NCBI GenBank assembly: GCA_023395255.1
Contig: JAEWZN010000007.1
Location: forward strand, 62,001-126,000
From: Deferribacteres bacterium
GTDB lineage: Bacteria; Chrysiogenota; Deferribacteres; Deferribacterales; Geovibrionaceae
Length of the DNA stretch: 64,000 bases
Direction: 5' to 3'
A program made the translations under genes and the position numbers. A model generated the notes under the pieces. It was not told where the DNA came from, did no database searches, and saw only the letters and a program-made list of their open reading frames with translations. This document shows positions 9,316 to 16,676 of this stretch, in pieces; position 1 is the first letter of the stretch, and every line of letters starts with the position of its first letter.

Positions 9316-10574
9316 TGTCTCTGGGAATAAATGATTTTCTGAAAAACACAGGAACATTGCTTAAGGGCAGAGCACCGGGACAGGCAGTAATCCAGCTTAC
9401 CGACAGCTGCAACGCGAAGTGCCCTCAGTGCGGAATGCGCGCTCAGGAAAAGTTTGAACGCCACCGTCTGAACGATGAACGGCTCTTTGCCATGATAGAC
9501 CGCGCGGCGGAGAACGGCGTAAGCGCAGTCTCCTTCACCGGCGGGGAACCTTTCCTCCACACTGACTCGCTGATAAGCTGCATAAACCGGGCATCATCAA
9601 ACGGAATAAAATTCATCCGCACAGGCACAAACGCCTATTTTCTCACAGGGCATGATAAACCCGACTTCACGGACAGAGTCAGACGCATGGCGGAAAAGAT
9701 AGCCTCCACAAAGCTTTACACCATATGGTTCAGCCTTGATACATGGAACGCAGAACTCCACGAGGAGATGCGCGGGCTTAAGGGAGTGATAAAGGGGATG
9801 GAGAAGGCGCTGCCAATCTTCGCCGAATACGGCATATACCCCTCCGCCAATCTCGGCATAAACAGAAATGTATCCTCCGGCGAGCTCCCCGAACTGACTT
9901 CTGATGAATCAAAGGCGGCTTTACGTGAAAGCTTCAGGGAAGGATTCAGACGGTTCTACACATTTGCGGAAAATCTCGGCTTCACCATAGTAAACGCCTG
10001 TTACCCCATGAGCGCGGACGGAAACACAGTCTACAGGGCGGAATCGGCCGACCGGATAGTCCGCTTCACCGCCGATGAAAAAATCGAACTGTTCAGCGCA
10101 CTCTTCGAAACTATCCCCCAATACCGCTCCCGACTCAGGATTTTCACTCCCCGCTCATCCCTCCTCAGTCTGCTCAGGCAGTACAAAGGGGACGAAACGG
10201 CAGATTACGGTTGCCGCGGCGGAATAGACTTCTTCTACATCGACTCACAAAACGGACACACCCACCCATGCGGTTTCCGTGAAGGGGAGGACATGGGCAG
10301 ATATGAGGACTTCGAGGCAAAAGGCTTCGGCCTCAGGGCAAACTGCCGCAGGTGCGACTGGGAATGCTTCCGCGATCCCTCAACCCTTTTCGGCCCTGTT
10401 ACCGAATTTTTCGCTCACCCGGCAGGCCTCATAAGCCGTTTCGCCAATGACCGGGAGTTTTTCCGCCTCTGGCTGGAGGACATACGCTACTACGCCGCCT
10501 GCGGCTATTTCAACGGACGTGAAAAACCCGACCTCTCAAAAATGTCACGTTTTAAAATGACAAAACAGCCCTAA
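9315..10574 (+). CDS. Radical SAM protein with C-terminal cysteine cluster
   Basis: The 419-residue protein has a radical SAM cluster motif CNAKCPQC (CxxxCxxC, about residues 33-40), followed by the SAM-binding SFTGGEPF. The C-terminal part has Cys residues at GCRGG, PCGFREG and NCRRCDWEC, consistent with a SPASM/twitch-like auxiliary Fe-S site. Its start is fused to the stop of the PHP-glycosyltransferase gene (TGATG), so the two are translationally coupled and probably act in the same pathway, for example modifying a lipid head group. The exact reaction is not recognisable. Confidence 0.85.
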   Translation: MSLGINDFLKNTGTLLKGRAPGQAVIQLTDSCNAKCPQCGMRAQEKFERHRLNDERLFAMIDRAAENGVSAVSFTGGEPFLHTDSLISCINRASSNGIKFIRTGTNAYFLTGHDKPDFTDRVRRMAEKIASTKLYTIWFSLDTWNAELHEEMRGLKGVIKGMEKALPIFAEYGIYPSANLGINRNVSSGELPELTSDESKAALRESFREGFRRFYTFAENLGFTIVNACYPMSADGNTVYRAESADRIVRFTADEKIELFSALFETIPQYRSRLRIFTPRSSLLSLLRQYKGDETADYGCRGGIDFFYIDSQNGHTHPCGFREGEDMGRYEDFEAKGFGLRANCRRCDWECFRDPSTLFGPVTEFFAHPAGLISRFANDREFFRLWLEDIRYYAACGYFNGREKPDLSKMSRFKMTKQP

Positions 10575-10607
10575 TCACCCTCTTTGTTCACCCATACCCT
10601 AATTCTG

Positions 10608-10636
10608 TTGACTTTTATAACAGGAAATCTTACAAC
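10608..10636 (+). promoter_or_regulatory. Possible promoter of the MarR gene
   Basis: TTGACT and TACAAC are separated by 17 bases, 29 bases upstream of the MarR start. Both boxes are imperfect. Confidence 0.35.
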
Positions 10637-10664
10637 ATCACCATTTGAACGAGGTATTTTTGAG

Positions 10665-11114
10665 ATGAACACCGAAACCACCGTAAATATCATTAACGAA
10701 ATAAGAAAACTCTCCCGCTATCTGGACAAGTACTCAAAATACCTCAGCAATAAGTATCACATCACCCTTCCGCAGCTTCTCTGTCTGAACGAGCTCCGCG
10801 CAGAGCCCGAACTTAACCTCACTGAGCTTACCAGAAGGCTGAACCTGAACAACAGCGCCATAACCGGCATAATTGACAGGCTTGAGATTAAAAACTATGT
10901 CCAGAGGGTTAAAACCGGAAAAGACAGAAGAGCTATCCACCTCCGCCTCACGGAAGAGGGGAAAATTTTCGCTGAAAAATCACTCCAGATATTCGATCAC
11001 GACTGTTTTTTTGATAATACTAAAGTGACGGAACAGGAAACGGGAGATCTCCTCCAGAATCTCGGCAAGATAATAAGCCTCCTCGATCCCGAAGTTAAAA
11101 AAATAGATTTGTAA
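10665..11114 (+). CDS. MarR family transcriptional regulator
   Basis: The open frame begins at a TTG at 10584, but the ATG at 10665 is preceded by GAGG and gives a standard 149-residue MarR protein. It shows dimerisation helices and a winged helix-turn-helix (LTELTRRLNLNNSAITGIIDRLEIKNYVQR), and the wing sequence KDRRAIHLRLTEEGK, which is diagnostic of MarR. It sits 90 bases after the radical SAM gene and may regulate that block or be independent. Its ligand is unknown. Two strong hairpins follow it. Confidence 0.9.
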   Translation: MNTETTVNIINEIRKLSRYLDKYSKYLSNKYHITLPQLLCLNELRAEPELNLTELTRRLNLNNSAITGIIDRLEIKNYVQRVKTGKDRRAIHLRLTEEGKIFAEKSLQIFDHDCFFDNTKVTEQETGDLLQNLGKIISLLDPEVKKIDL

Positions 11115-11142
11115 AAATTAGCATTTTATATACTAACCTTTT

Positions 11143-11178
11143 TAGGGAAACTTTTTTTACGGCAAAAAAGTTTCCCTA
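11143..11178 (+). terminator. Hairpin terminator after marR gene
   Basis: TAGGGAAACTTTTTT and its complement flank a five-base loop, giving a 15-bp stem with built-in T/A tracts. It sits 29 bases past the MarR stop. Confidence 0.75.
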
Positions 11179-11249
11179 GCCCTTCAAAAAACCGAATCTT
11201 ATTCAAAGCTTCTGTATTCTCAAAAAAATCTGGTTTCTTTGGGAAGAGT

Positions 11250-11292
11250 TTGAGAAGACCTTTCTTTTCCATTAAAGAAAGGTCTTCTCAAG
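11250..11292. terminator. Bidirectional hairpin between marR and proX genes
   Basis: A near-perfect inverted repeat (TTGAGAAGACCTTTCTT and complement) with a seven-base loop lies 31 bases beyond the proX stop. It can end transcription from both convergent genes. Confidence 0.65.
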
Positions 11293-11323
11293 TATCTTAA
11301 GGCGGCTTTTCTTCCTGAAAATC

Positions 11324-12181
11324 CTATTTCACTGCTTTCAATAACTCGTCTATTTTGGCTCTGTTGGCTTTTACGAATTTTTCGGCGCTTTTCGCCGGTT
11401 CCATGCCGTTTTTGTTATCGACCATGGCACTGCTGAGGTCAAGCTGCTTCCAGTCAAAGTTCTTAAAAAAGGCATAGACCTCAGGCATATCCTTATCGAG
11501 CCCTTTTCTCACTATTGTATTAATGGTTTCTGCGCCGCCGAATATTTTGTCCGGGTCATCCAGTATCTTGAGATCCCACTCGCCGAACATCCAGTGCGGC
11601 TGCCAGCCGGGAACAACTATCCACTCCTTCCTTTTAACCGCGTTTGCGAGGGAAGCCACCATTATCGCATCGCTCCCTGAAACATACTGAAACTTGCCCA
11701 GACCGGAGGTATTTTTTGCTATTGCTTCCTCAGCCGCCTGCGACATTCCCGCTCCGGGATCGATTCCTATTATTTTGCCCTTAAACTTATCTATGTTCGC
11801 GCCCATTTCCGTTACGGAATTAATCGTTACATACGCCGGCACAACGAAGCCGAGTTTCGCATCAACATAGCTGGGGCCGAGATCCACAATCTGATCCTTA
11901 TATCTCGCATAAAGATCAGCGTGGGTCATGGGAAGCCATGCAGCAAGGTGCGCATCCGAATCTCCCGCGGCTACCGAAGCCCACATAGCGGCATTTGCCA
12001 CGGAACTTATGCGGACATCATACCCCATTTCTTCCAGCAGCACTCCCGCCACATGGGTTATGGCAACCTCTCTTGCCCATTCGACATAAACGAGTTTCAC
12101 TCTTTCCTTTGCGTGCGCCGCACCCGTGAAAATCACGAGGCTGAGGAGCGCCGCGGTAAAAAGCTGTGTAATCTTCTTCAT
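11324..12181 (-). CDS. proX: Glycine betaine ABC transporter substrate-binding protein
   Basis: The frame extends upstream, but the ATG at 12181 has a strong AAGGAGG and is followed directly by a signal peptide (MKKITQLFTAALLSLVIF, cut after AHA). The mature protein of about 260 residues is a periplasmic OpuAC/ProX-type binding protein: VKLVYVEWAREVAITHV at the N-terminus, DAHLAAWLPMTH, GIDPGAGMSQAAEEAI, and WIVVPGWQPHWMFGEWDLK, where the aromatic Trp/Phe residues match the quaternary-ammonium cage of this family. It should capture glycine betaine or a similar osmoprotectant for the permease and ATPase encoded upstream. It is separated from them by a 293-base hairpin-rich repeat region. Confidence 0.9.
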   Translation of the reverse strand: MKKITQLFTAALLSLVIFTGAAHAKERVKLVYVEWAREVAITHVAGVLLEEMGYDVRISSVANAAMWASVAAGDSDAHLAAWLPMTHADLYARYKDQIVDLGPSYVDAKLGFVVPAYVTINSVTEMGANIDKFKGKIIGIDPGAGMSQAAEEAIAKNTSGLGKFQYVSGSDAIMVASLANAVKRKEWIVVPGWQPHWMFGEWDLKILDDPDKIFGGAETINTIVRKGLDKDMPEVYAFFKNFDWKQLDLSSAMVDNKNGMEPAKSAEKFVKANRAKIDELLKAVK

Positions 12182-12194
12182 AGTTTCCTCCTTT

Positions 12195-12276
12195 ATTGAT
12201 AATCCGAAATTGCTCATCCTGACAATTTCGGATACACGCTCGCGGCAGGATAAACCTGCCTTCGCTTCGCACGGCG
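12195..12276. repeat. 82-bp structured repeat, copy A
   Basis: This copy and the one at 12323 are both 82 bases long. They share the start ATTGATAATCC, a central ATACACGCTCGC and the end TTCGCACGGCG. Copy A can form two hairpins: CCGAAATTG with CAATTTCGG, and GGCAGG with CCTGCC. It lies between proX and proW. Confidence 0.75.
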
Positions 12277-12322
12277 CAGTTCCTTCCATGGAACTGTAGT
12301 CGCGTTTCCGCAAACGCCATGT
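12277..12322. repeat. Two hairpins between the repeat copies
   Basis: CAGTTCC pairs with GGAACTG around a TTCCAT loop, and GCGTTT pairs with AAACGC around CCGC. They join the flanking repeats into one continuous hairpin array. Confidence 0.55.
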
Positions 12323-12404
12323 ATTGATAATCCAAAATTCCCCATCCATGGAAATTCAGCATACACGCTCGCACCGCAGAAATGCGGCTTCACTTCGCAC
12401 GGCG
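12323..12404. repeat. 82-bp structured repeat, copy B
   Basis: This is the second copy of the element at 12195. Its second hairpin is CCGCA/TGCGG instead of GGCAGG/CCTGCC. The stem is kept although both arms changed, which suggests selection for structure. Confidence 0.75.
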
Positions 12405-12435
12405 TTAGAGATTGCTTCACTTCGTTCGCAATGAC
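12405..12435. repeat. Palindromic interspersed repeat of the GATTGCTTC...GCAATGACC type
   Basis: The segment contains AGATTGCTTCACTTCG followed by TTCGCAATGACC. It resembles a class of short palindromic repeats scattered through many bacterial genomes. It directly follows copy B. Confidence 0.55.
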
Positions 12436-12474
12436 CGTGTTTCACGTCACTGCGAAATACCGCTGAGCAGTCCT

Positions 12475-13308
12475 CTATCTCTTTTTCGCCGCTGTATTTT
12501 GCGTGACCCTGTCAAGGATCATGGCTATTATCACCACCGCTATACCCGCTTCAAAGCCTCTGCCCATCCAAAGCCGCTGGATGGCTCTCCACACCTCTCC
12601 GCCCAGTCCGCCTGCGCCTATCATTGAGGCGATGACCACCATTGAAAGCGCCAGCATTATTGTCTGGTTCACTCCCGCCATTATGGTGGGCATAGCAAGG
12701 GGAAGCTGGAGCTTGAAAAGCTTCTGTTTTTTTGTGGAGCCGAAAGCATCCGCCGCTTCTATGAGCTCCGCCGGAACCTGACTTATACCCAGACAGGTGA
12801 GCCTGATAGCCGGGGGCATGGCGAAAACCACTGTGGTAAAAATGGCGGAAACAGGCCCAAGACCGAAAAACGGAATGGCAGGGATAAGATAAACGAAGGC
12901 GGGCATGGTCTGCATAAAGTCAAGCAGAGGCATCAGCACCCTCTTAAACGGGCTGTAGAGCGCTGCTGCAATCCCCAGAGGTACACCCGCCAGAACCGAA
13001 ACAAATGTTGCTGACAGAACCAGAGCGAGGGTTGAGATTGTGGCATCCCACAGTCCGAGATTGAGTATGAACAGAAGTCCCGCCGCACTGCCTATGGCTA
13101 TCCTGCGTCCGGAAAACCTGAACAGAAGCCCGCATACAACAGCTATGAATACCACAGGATGGAAAAACAGCATGCCGTCTATGAGGTGCTCAAGAGCCGT
13201 TTCTGTAATATCCGACACTGCCCTTGTGAAGCCGGAGAAATGCTCAGTAGTGAAATCTATAAACTTCTCTATCATATCCCCAAGGGGAAACTTAGGTATA
13301 CTATCCAT
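12475..13308 (-). CDS. proW: Glycine betaine ABC transporter permease
   Basis: This 277-residue inner-membrane protein of the ProW/OpuAB family has an N-terminal amphipathic region, about six membrane segments, and the permease-ATPase coupling motif around EAADAFGSTKKQKLFKLQLP (about residues 185-204). It forms the channel for the betaine importer. Its start overlaps the end of the ATPase gene by 8 bases, with RBS AAGGAGG inside that gene. The binding-protein gene follows after the repeat block. Confidence 0.92.
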   Translation of the reverse strand: MDSIPKFPLGDMIEKFIDFTTEHFSGFTRAVSDITETALEHLIDGMLFFHPVVFIAVVCGLLFRFSGRRIAIGSAAGLLFILNLGLWDATISTLALVLSATFVSVLAGVPLGIAAALYSPFKRVLMPLLDFMQTMPAFVYLIPAIPFFGLGPVSAIFTTVVFAMPPAIRLTCLGISQVPAELIEAADAFGSTKKQKLFKLQLPLAMPTIMAGVNQTIMLALSMVVIASMIGAGGLGGEVWRAIQRLWMGRGFEAGIAVVIIAMILDRVTQNTAAKKR

Positions 13309-14488
13309 TGCCCGCTCCTCCTTCCGATGACAATGCGGAAAGGAGTGAACCCCTCACAACAGCGCCTTTCAGCACACCTTTTTCATCAACCACTGCTATG
13401 GGGAACTTTGAAGCGGAAAACAGGCTGCTGATATTTTCATCCGGCAGAACGCTAACCACGTCCCTGTCCAGAACCTCTTCCAGAGTCTTGTGGTTCAGTT
13501 CGGAGGCCTTGCGCACATCACGCACATGGACTATGCCCATGAACTGCCGTTCCCTGTTCACCACCATCACAGAGGATATGCCCTCCTCCTTCATCTTGAG
13601 CAGGGCTGATTTCGGGCCGTCCTTAGGGTAGGTGACGGCAAGCGGTTTCACCATAACGCTTGAAACCGTGAGAACCTTGGAAAGATCCACATTCTCCACA
13701 AATTTTTCCACATACATGTTTGCGGGGTTTGTGAGTATCTCCTCAGGTTCTCCTATCTGCACCACACGTCCGTCCTTCATGAGGACAATCCTGTCCCCCA
13801 GCTTAAGCGCCTCATCCAGATCGTGGGTGATGAAAACTATTGTTTTGTTCACCCTTGCCTGAAGAGAGAGAAGTTCATCCTGCATCTCACGCTTTATCAG
13901 CGGGTCGAGGGCGCTGAATGCCTCGTCCATCAGAAGAATATCAGGCTCAACGGCAAGGGCTCTTGCCAGTCCCACCCTCTGCTGCATACCGCCGCTGAGG
14001 TTTTCTGGGTAATAGTCCTCCCAGCCTTTTAAGCCAACAAGCTCAAGGGCATCCGCCGCACGCTTAAACCTCTCCTCCCTCGGCACATTCTGCACCTCAA
14101 GACCGTAAGCCGCATTTTCAATAATGCTTTTATGGGGAAACAGGGCGAAACGCTGGAAAACCATGCCGAACTTCCTTGAACGGAGCTCGCGCAGTTCATC
14201 TTTATTAAGGCGGGTAATCTCCTGTCCGTCCACGGTGACAGTGCCCTCTGTCGGCTCTATGAGCCTGTTGATACAGCGGATCAGCGTTGACTTGCCCGAA
14301 CCGGACAAACCCATAACCACAAGTATCTCCCCCTCCTTCACGGAGAAAGAAACATTGTCAAGCCCCACAGCAGTGCCGTGCTTCTTCATAATCTCCTCTT
14401 TTCTCATGCCTTTTTTCATGTCATTAATGGCATGAGGGGCGTGTTCGCCGAAGAGCTTATAAAGGTTTTTGACCTCAATTTTGCACAT
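13301..14488 (-). CDS. proV: Glycine betaine ABC transporter ATP-binding protein with CBS domains
   Basis: The 395-residue ATPase has Walker A GLSGSGKST (about residues 59-67), signature LSGGMQQR, Walker B ILLMDEAFSALD and the H-loop FITHDLDEAL. From about residue 280 there are two CBS repeats (VMVKPLAVTYP, ISSVMVVNRERQFMGIVHVRDV; VVSVLPDENISSLF), which in OpuA-type importers sense ionic strength or cyclic nucleotides. It powers betaine uptake during osmotic stress. It is the first gene of the proV-W-X operon and has its own promoter upstream. Confidence 0.93.
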   Translation of the reverse strand: MCKIEVKNLYKLFGEHAPHAINDMKKGMRKEEIMKKHGTAVGLDNVSFSVKEGEILVVMGLSGSGKSTLIRCINRLIEPTEGTVTVDGQEITRLNKDELRELRSRKFGMVFQRFALFPHKSIIENAAYGLEVQNVPREERFKRAADALELVGLKGWEDYYPENLSGGMQQRVGLARALAVEPDILLMDEAFSALDPLIKREMQDELLSLQARVNKTIVFITHDLDEALKLGDRIVLMKDGRVVQIGEPEEILTNPANMYVEKFVENVDLSKVLTVSSVMVKPLAVTYPKDGPKSALLKMKEEGISSVMVVNRERQFMGIVHVRDVRKASELNHKTLEEVLDRDVVSVLPDENISSLFSASKFPIAVVDEKGVLKGAVVRGSLLSALSSEGGAGNG

Positions 14489-14545
14489 AATACCTTATCC
14501 TTATCGAATATGAATAACTGAATATTGGTTATAGTTATATTTGAT

Positions 14546-14574
14546 ATATAAAGTATTTTTACATGACAGATCAA
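14546..14574 (-). promoter_or_regulatory. Likely sigma-70 promoter of the proV operon
   Basis: On the minus strand TTGATC is followed after 17 bases by TTATAT, about 58 bases upstream of the proV start in an AT-rich region. Confidence 0.5.
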
Positions 14575-14681
14575 GTCTTTTATTTGTCCTATGGCGAAAA
14601 TAACCTTATTTACAAGGATGATACAAAATCACAAAAACAGGCTGACAAACCGGATTTTTCTATTAAGGGATTTTTCGAGAA

Positions 14682-14710
14682 CCCTTCCCCCTCAAAACGA
14701 AGAGGAAGGG
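14682..14710 (-). terminator. Hairpin after the nap operon
   Basis: CCCTTCC and GGAAGGG arms flank a GA/TC-rich loop 22 bases beyond the napH stop. The downstream T tract is weak. Confidence 0.45.
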
Positions 14711-14732
14711 CTCATAGGAGAAATTTATGAGG

Positions 14733-15557
14733 TCAGTTTTGTCTGCCGCTTATGAAGCGGAGAGTTTCTTTCTTTCTGTTATCCGGACAGGCGTCAATAC
14801 AGTCGCCGCAGTTATGACAGAGCAGGCTGCTTCCGTCAGTCACCGGGTCAAGCCCCATGGGGCAGACCTTTCTGCATGAACCGCACATGGAACAGCCGTC
14901 CGCAGTTCTTTTCAGGTGCATTCCCCGTTCCGACTTGAAAAGCGAAAGGAAAGTCCCTGTGGGGCAGAAAAGCCTGCACCAGAAGAAAGGGAAAAGCACG
15001 AACTCGGCAATTATCAGCGCTAGAATAAACACCAGCTCAAACGTGACATAATGGAACTTCACCAGCACCAGCGCCTGTGACGAGATGACACCCGGAGCCG
15101 ATATAAGGTTCAGCAGCGGAATGCCCGCAATTCCTGCAAGGGTGATAAAACACACGAGAATAATAAGCCTCATGTTTTCCGTGCGCCTTTTTACGCCTGG
15201 GGAATAAACCGGAAAGCTCTTCTTCATTTTAAGCTTTTTCTTAATGAAGCTTACGCCCTCTGCCATGAGGTGATAAGGGCACATCCATGAACACCACACA
15301 CGCCCCGCCAGCAGCATAAGCAGTATAGGTATCACCACCGAGAGCGCCATATAAACATTCACCGATTTTGATGACATCGCCGCCTGAAAAACCGCTATCG
15401 GATCAGCCGCCGCCGCGCTCCCCACATCAAGGGAGTAGAATGTGCCCTTGATGAAATATATCTCCATGATGTTCAGAAGCGGAATGATGAACATCATCAC
15501 GAAGACCGCCGTCTGCACCGTCCGTCTGTATCTTTTGATTTTACTCTGTCCAGCCAT
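14733..15557 (-). CDS. napH: NapH, membrane quinol dehydrogenase component of nitrate reductase
   Basis: The 274-residue protein has four membrane helices, the characteristic CSWMCPYHLMAEG and CRLFCPTGTFLSL (CX3CP) motifs after the second and fourth helices, and a C-terminal pair of 4Fe-4S clusters (CSMCGSCRKVCPMG and CHNCGDCIDACP). NapH oxidises menaquinol and hands electrons to NapG. It is the last gene of the operon and overlaps napG by 17 bases. No napC lies in the operon, so NapGH is the likely quinol entry point. Confidence 0.92.
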   Translation of the reverse strand: MAGQSKIKRYRRTVQTAVFVMMFIIPLLNIMEIYFIKGTFYSLDVGSAAAADPIAVFQAAMSSKSVNVYMALSVVIPILLMLLAGRVWCSWMCPYHLMAEGVSFIKKKLKMKKSFPVYSPGVKRRTENMRLIILVCFITLAGIAGIPLLNLISAPGVISSQALVLVKFHYVTFELVFILALIIAEFVLFPFFWCRLFCPTGTFLSLFKSERGMHLKRTADGCSMCGSCRKVCPMGLDPVTDGSSLLCHNCGDCIDACPDNRKKETLRFISGRQN

Positions 15558-16293
15558 CTATCTTATCCGTGGTTTCATAATCAAATTTGAACTCAGGCTT
15601 TTCGCCTGCCGAATCTATGCTCATTTTTTTCTTTATAGCGTCATCCCCGCTGTAGCCGCCAGCATCGCCGGCTTTTTTGAAGTTCTTGCGGGAGCGCTGA
15701 TAGTAAAGACCCGCCAAGTCCTCGTTCCCCATTCCGGTCGGGATAATGCTGATCGATTTCGGCTCGGTGGGGCATTTCTCAACGCAGATTCCGCAGCCGG
15801 TGCATTTATTGGTTATAACAGGCAGGAGAAACTGCTCCATTATAATAGCCTCGTCTGTGTATGGGCAGGTGTTGTAGCAGGTGGAGCAGATTGTGGCGAA
15901 CCCTTTGGTTCCGCCCATATTTTCATCTTTTACGTACAGATAATTAAGGCATTTGTCCTGCTCTATGTAGGCAAGCCCCATGCGCACCTTTTCAGGCTCC
16001 TTCAGCTTGGGGTTCAGTGCTCCTGTCGGGCAGACGGAGGGGCAGAGCATGCAGAGATAGCAGGCTCTCTCATCAGCATAAACATAAGGGGTTCCGATCT
16101 GGAGCCTGTCAAAGAGATCCGCCCTTTTAACTGATTCGTAAGGACAGACCTCAATACATCGTGCGCAGCGTATGCAGAGTTCCATAAACTTCTCCTCCTC
16201 CACTGCGCCGGGGGGACGGAGTCTGTTTCTTTTGAAGTAACCCTTGAAGGGGTTTTTATTAAGGTAGTTCTTAACTTTTTCCCGCAGACTCAT
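15541..16293 (-). CDS. napG: NapG, ferredoxin-type electron carrier, lacking a Tat signal
   Basis: The 250-residue protein contains four cysteine clusters: CIRCARCIEVCP, CYLCMLCPSVCP, CSTCYNTCP and CTGCGICVEKCP, as expected for the four 4Fe-4S clusters of NapG. The family motif RLRPPGA precedes the first cluster. In well-studied NapG proteins this region is preceded by a twin-arginine signal peptide; here it starts MSLREKVKNYLNKNP with no hydrophobic stretch. An upstream start is unlikely because the gene already overlaps napD by four bases. It relays electrons from NapH toward the periplasmic enzyme. Confidence 0.9.
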   Translation of the reverse strand: MSLREKVKNYLNKNPFKGYFKRNRLRPPGAVEEEKFMELCIRCARCIEVCPYESVKRADLFDRLQIGTPYVYADERACYLCMLCPSVCPTGALNPKLKEPEKVRMGLAYIEQDKCLNYLYVKDENMGGTKGFATICSTCYNTCPYTDEAIIMEQFLLPVITNKCTGCGICVEKCPTEPKSISIIPTGMGNEDLAGLYYQRSRKNFKKAGDAGGYSGDDAIKKKMSIDSAGEKPEFKFDYETTDKIDGWTE

Positions 16294-16613
16294 ACAGCTT
16301 TGCCGTTCTTGTTCCTTGCACTTTTGAAAAACTGACCCAGATCCGGATTTTCATTCCCTTCTGCAAGAAGTTTCTCCGTCTCCTCACCGAAATACATGTA
16401 GTGATGGGCTATGTCTTTAATTGTGCTGTCCTTCTTCAGTGTCTCAGTGAGGTTCTCAAGTTCCTTGCTGTCTGTTGATTCTATGGATACAACCGCATTC
16501 AGACCGTCTTCGGAAAAGGAGTGGATCTCTACCTGCGGAAAGGCCTTAAGCATTTCGAGGGCAGTTTCTTTTTTCCCTTCGGCGAATGTGATGATGCTGC
16601 CTGTGAATATCAT
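16290..16613 (-). CDS. napD: NapD, Tat-signal chaperone for NapA
   Basis: The 107-residue cytoplasmic protein fits the NapD ferredoxin-like fold: a GSIITFAEGKKETALEML start, a central VEIHSF and AVVSIES strand, and a terminal DIAHHYMYF. NapD binds the NapA Tat signal peptide and prevents premature export before molybdenum cofactor insertion. The RBS AAGGAG lies 8 bases before the ATG; its stop overlaps the napG start (ATGA). Confidence 0.87.
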   Translation of the reverse strand: MIFTGSIITFAEGKKETALEMLKAFPQVEIHSFSEDGLNAVVSIESTDSKELENLTETLKKDSTIKDIAHHYMYFGEETEKLLAEGNENPDLGQFFKSARNKNGKAV

Positions 16614-16676
16614 AATAAACTCCTTAAATAGCAGGATCCGCCCCCGGTAAAAGAGGCGGATCCGAAGAGATGGAGG

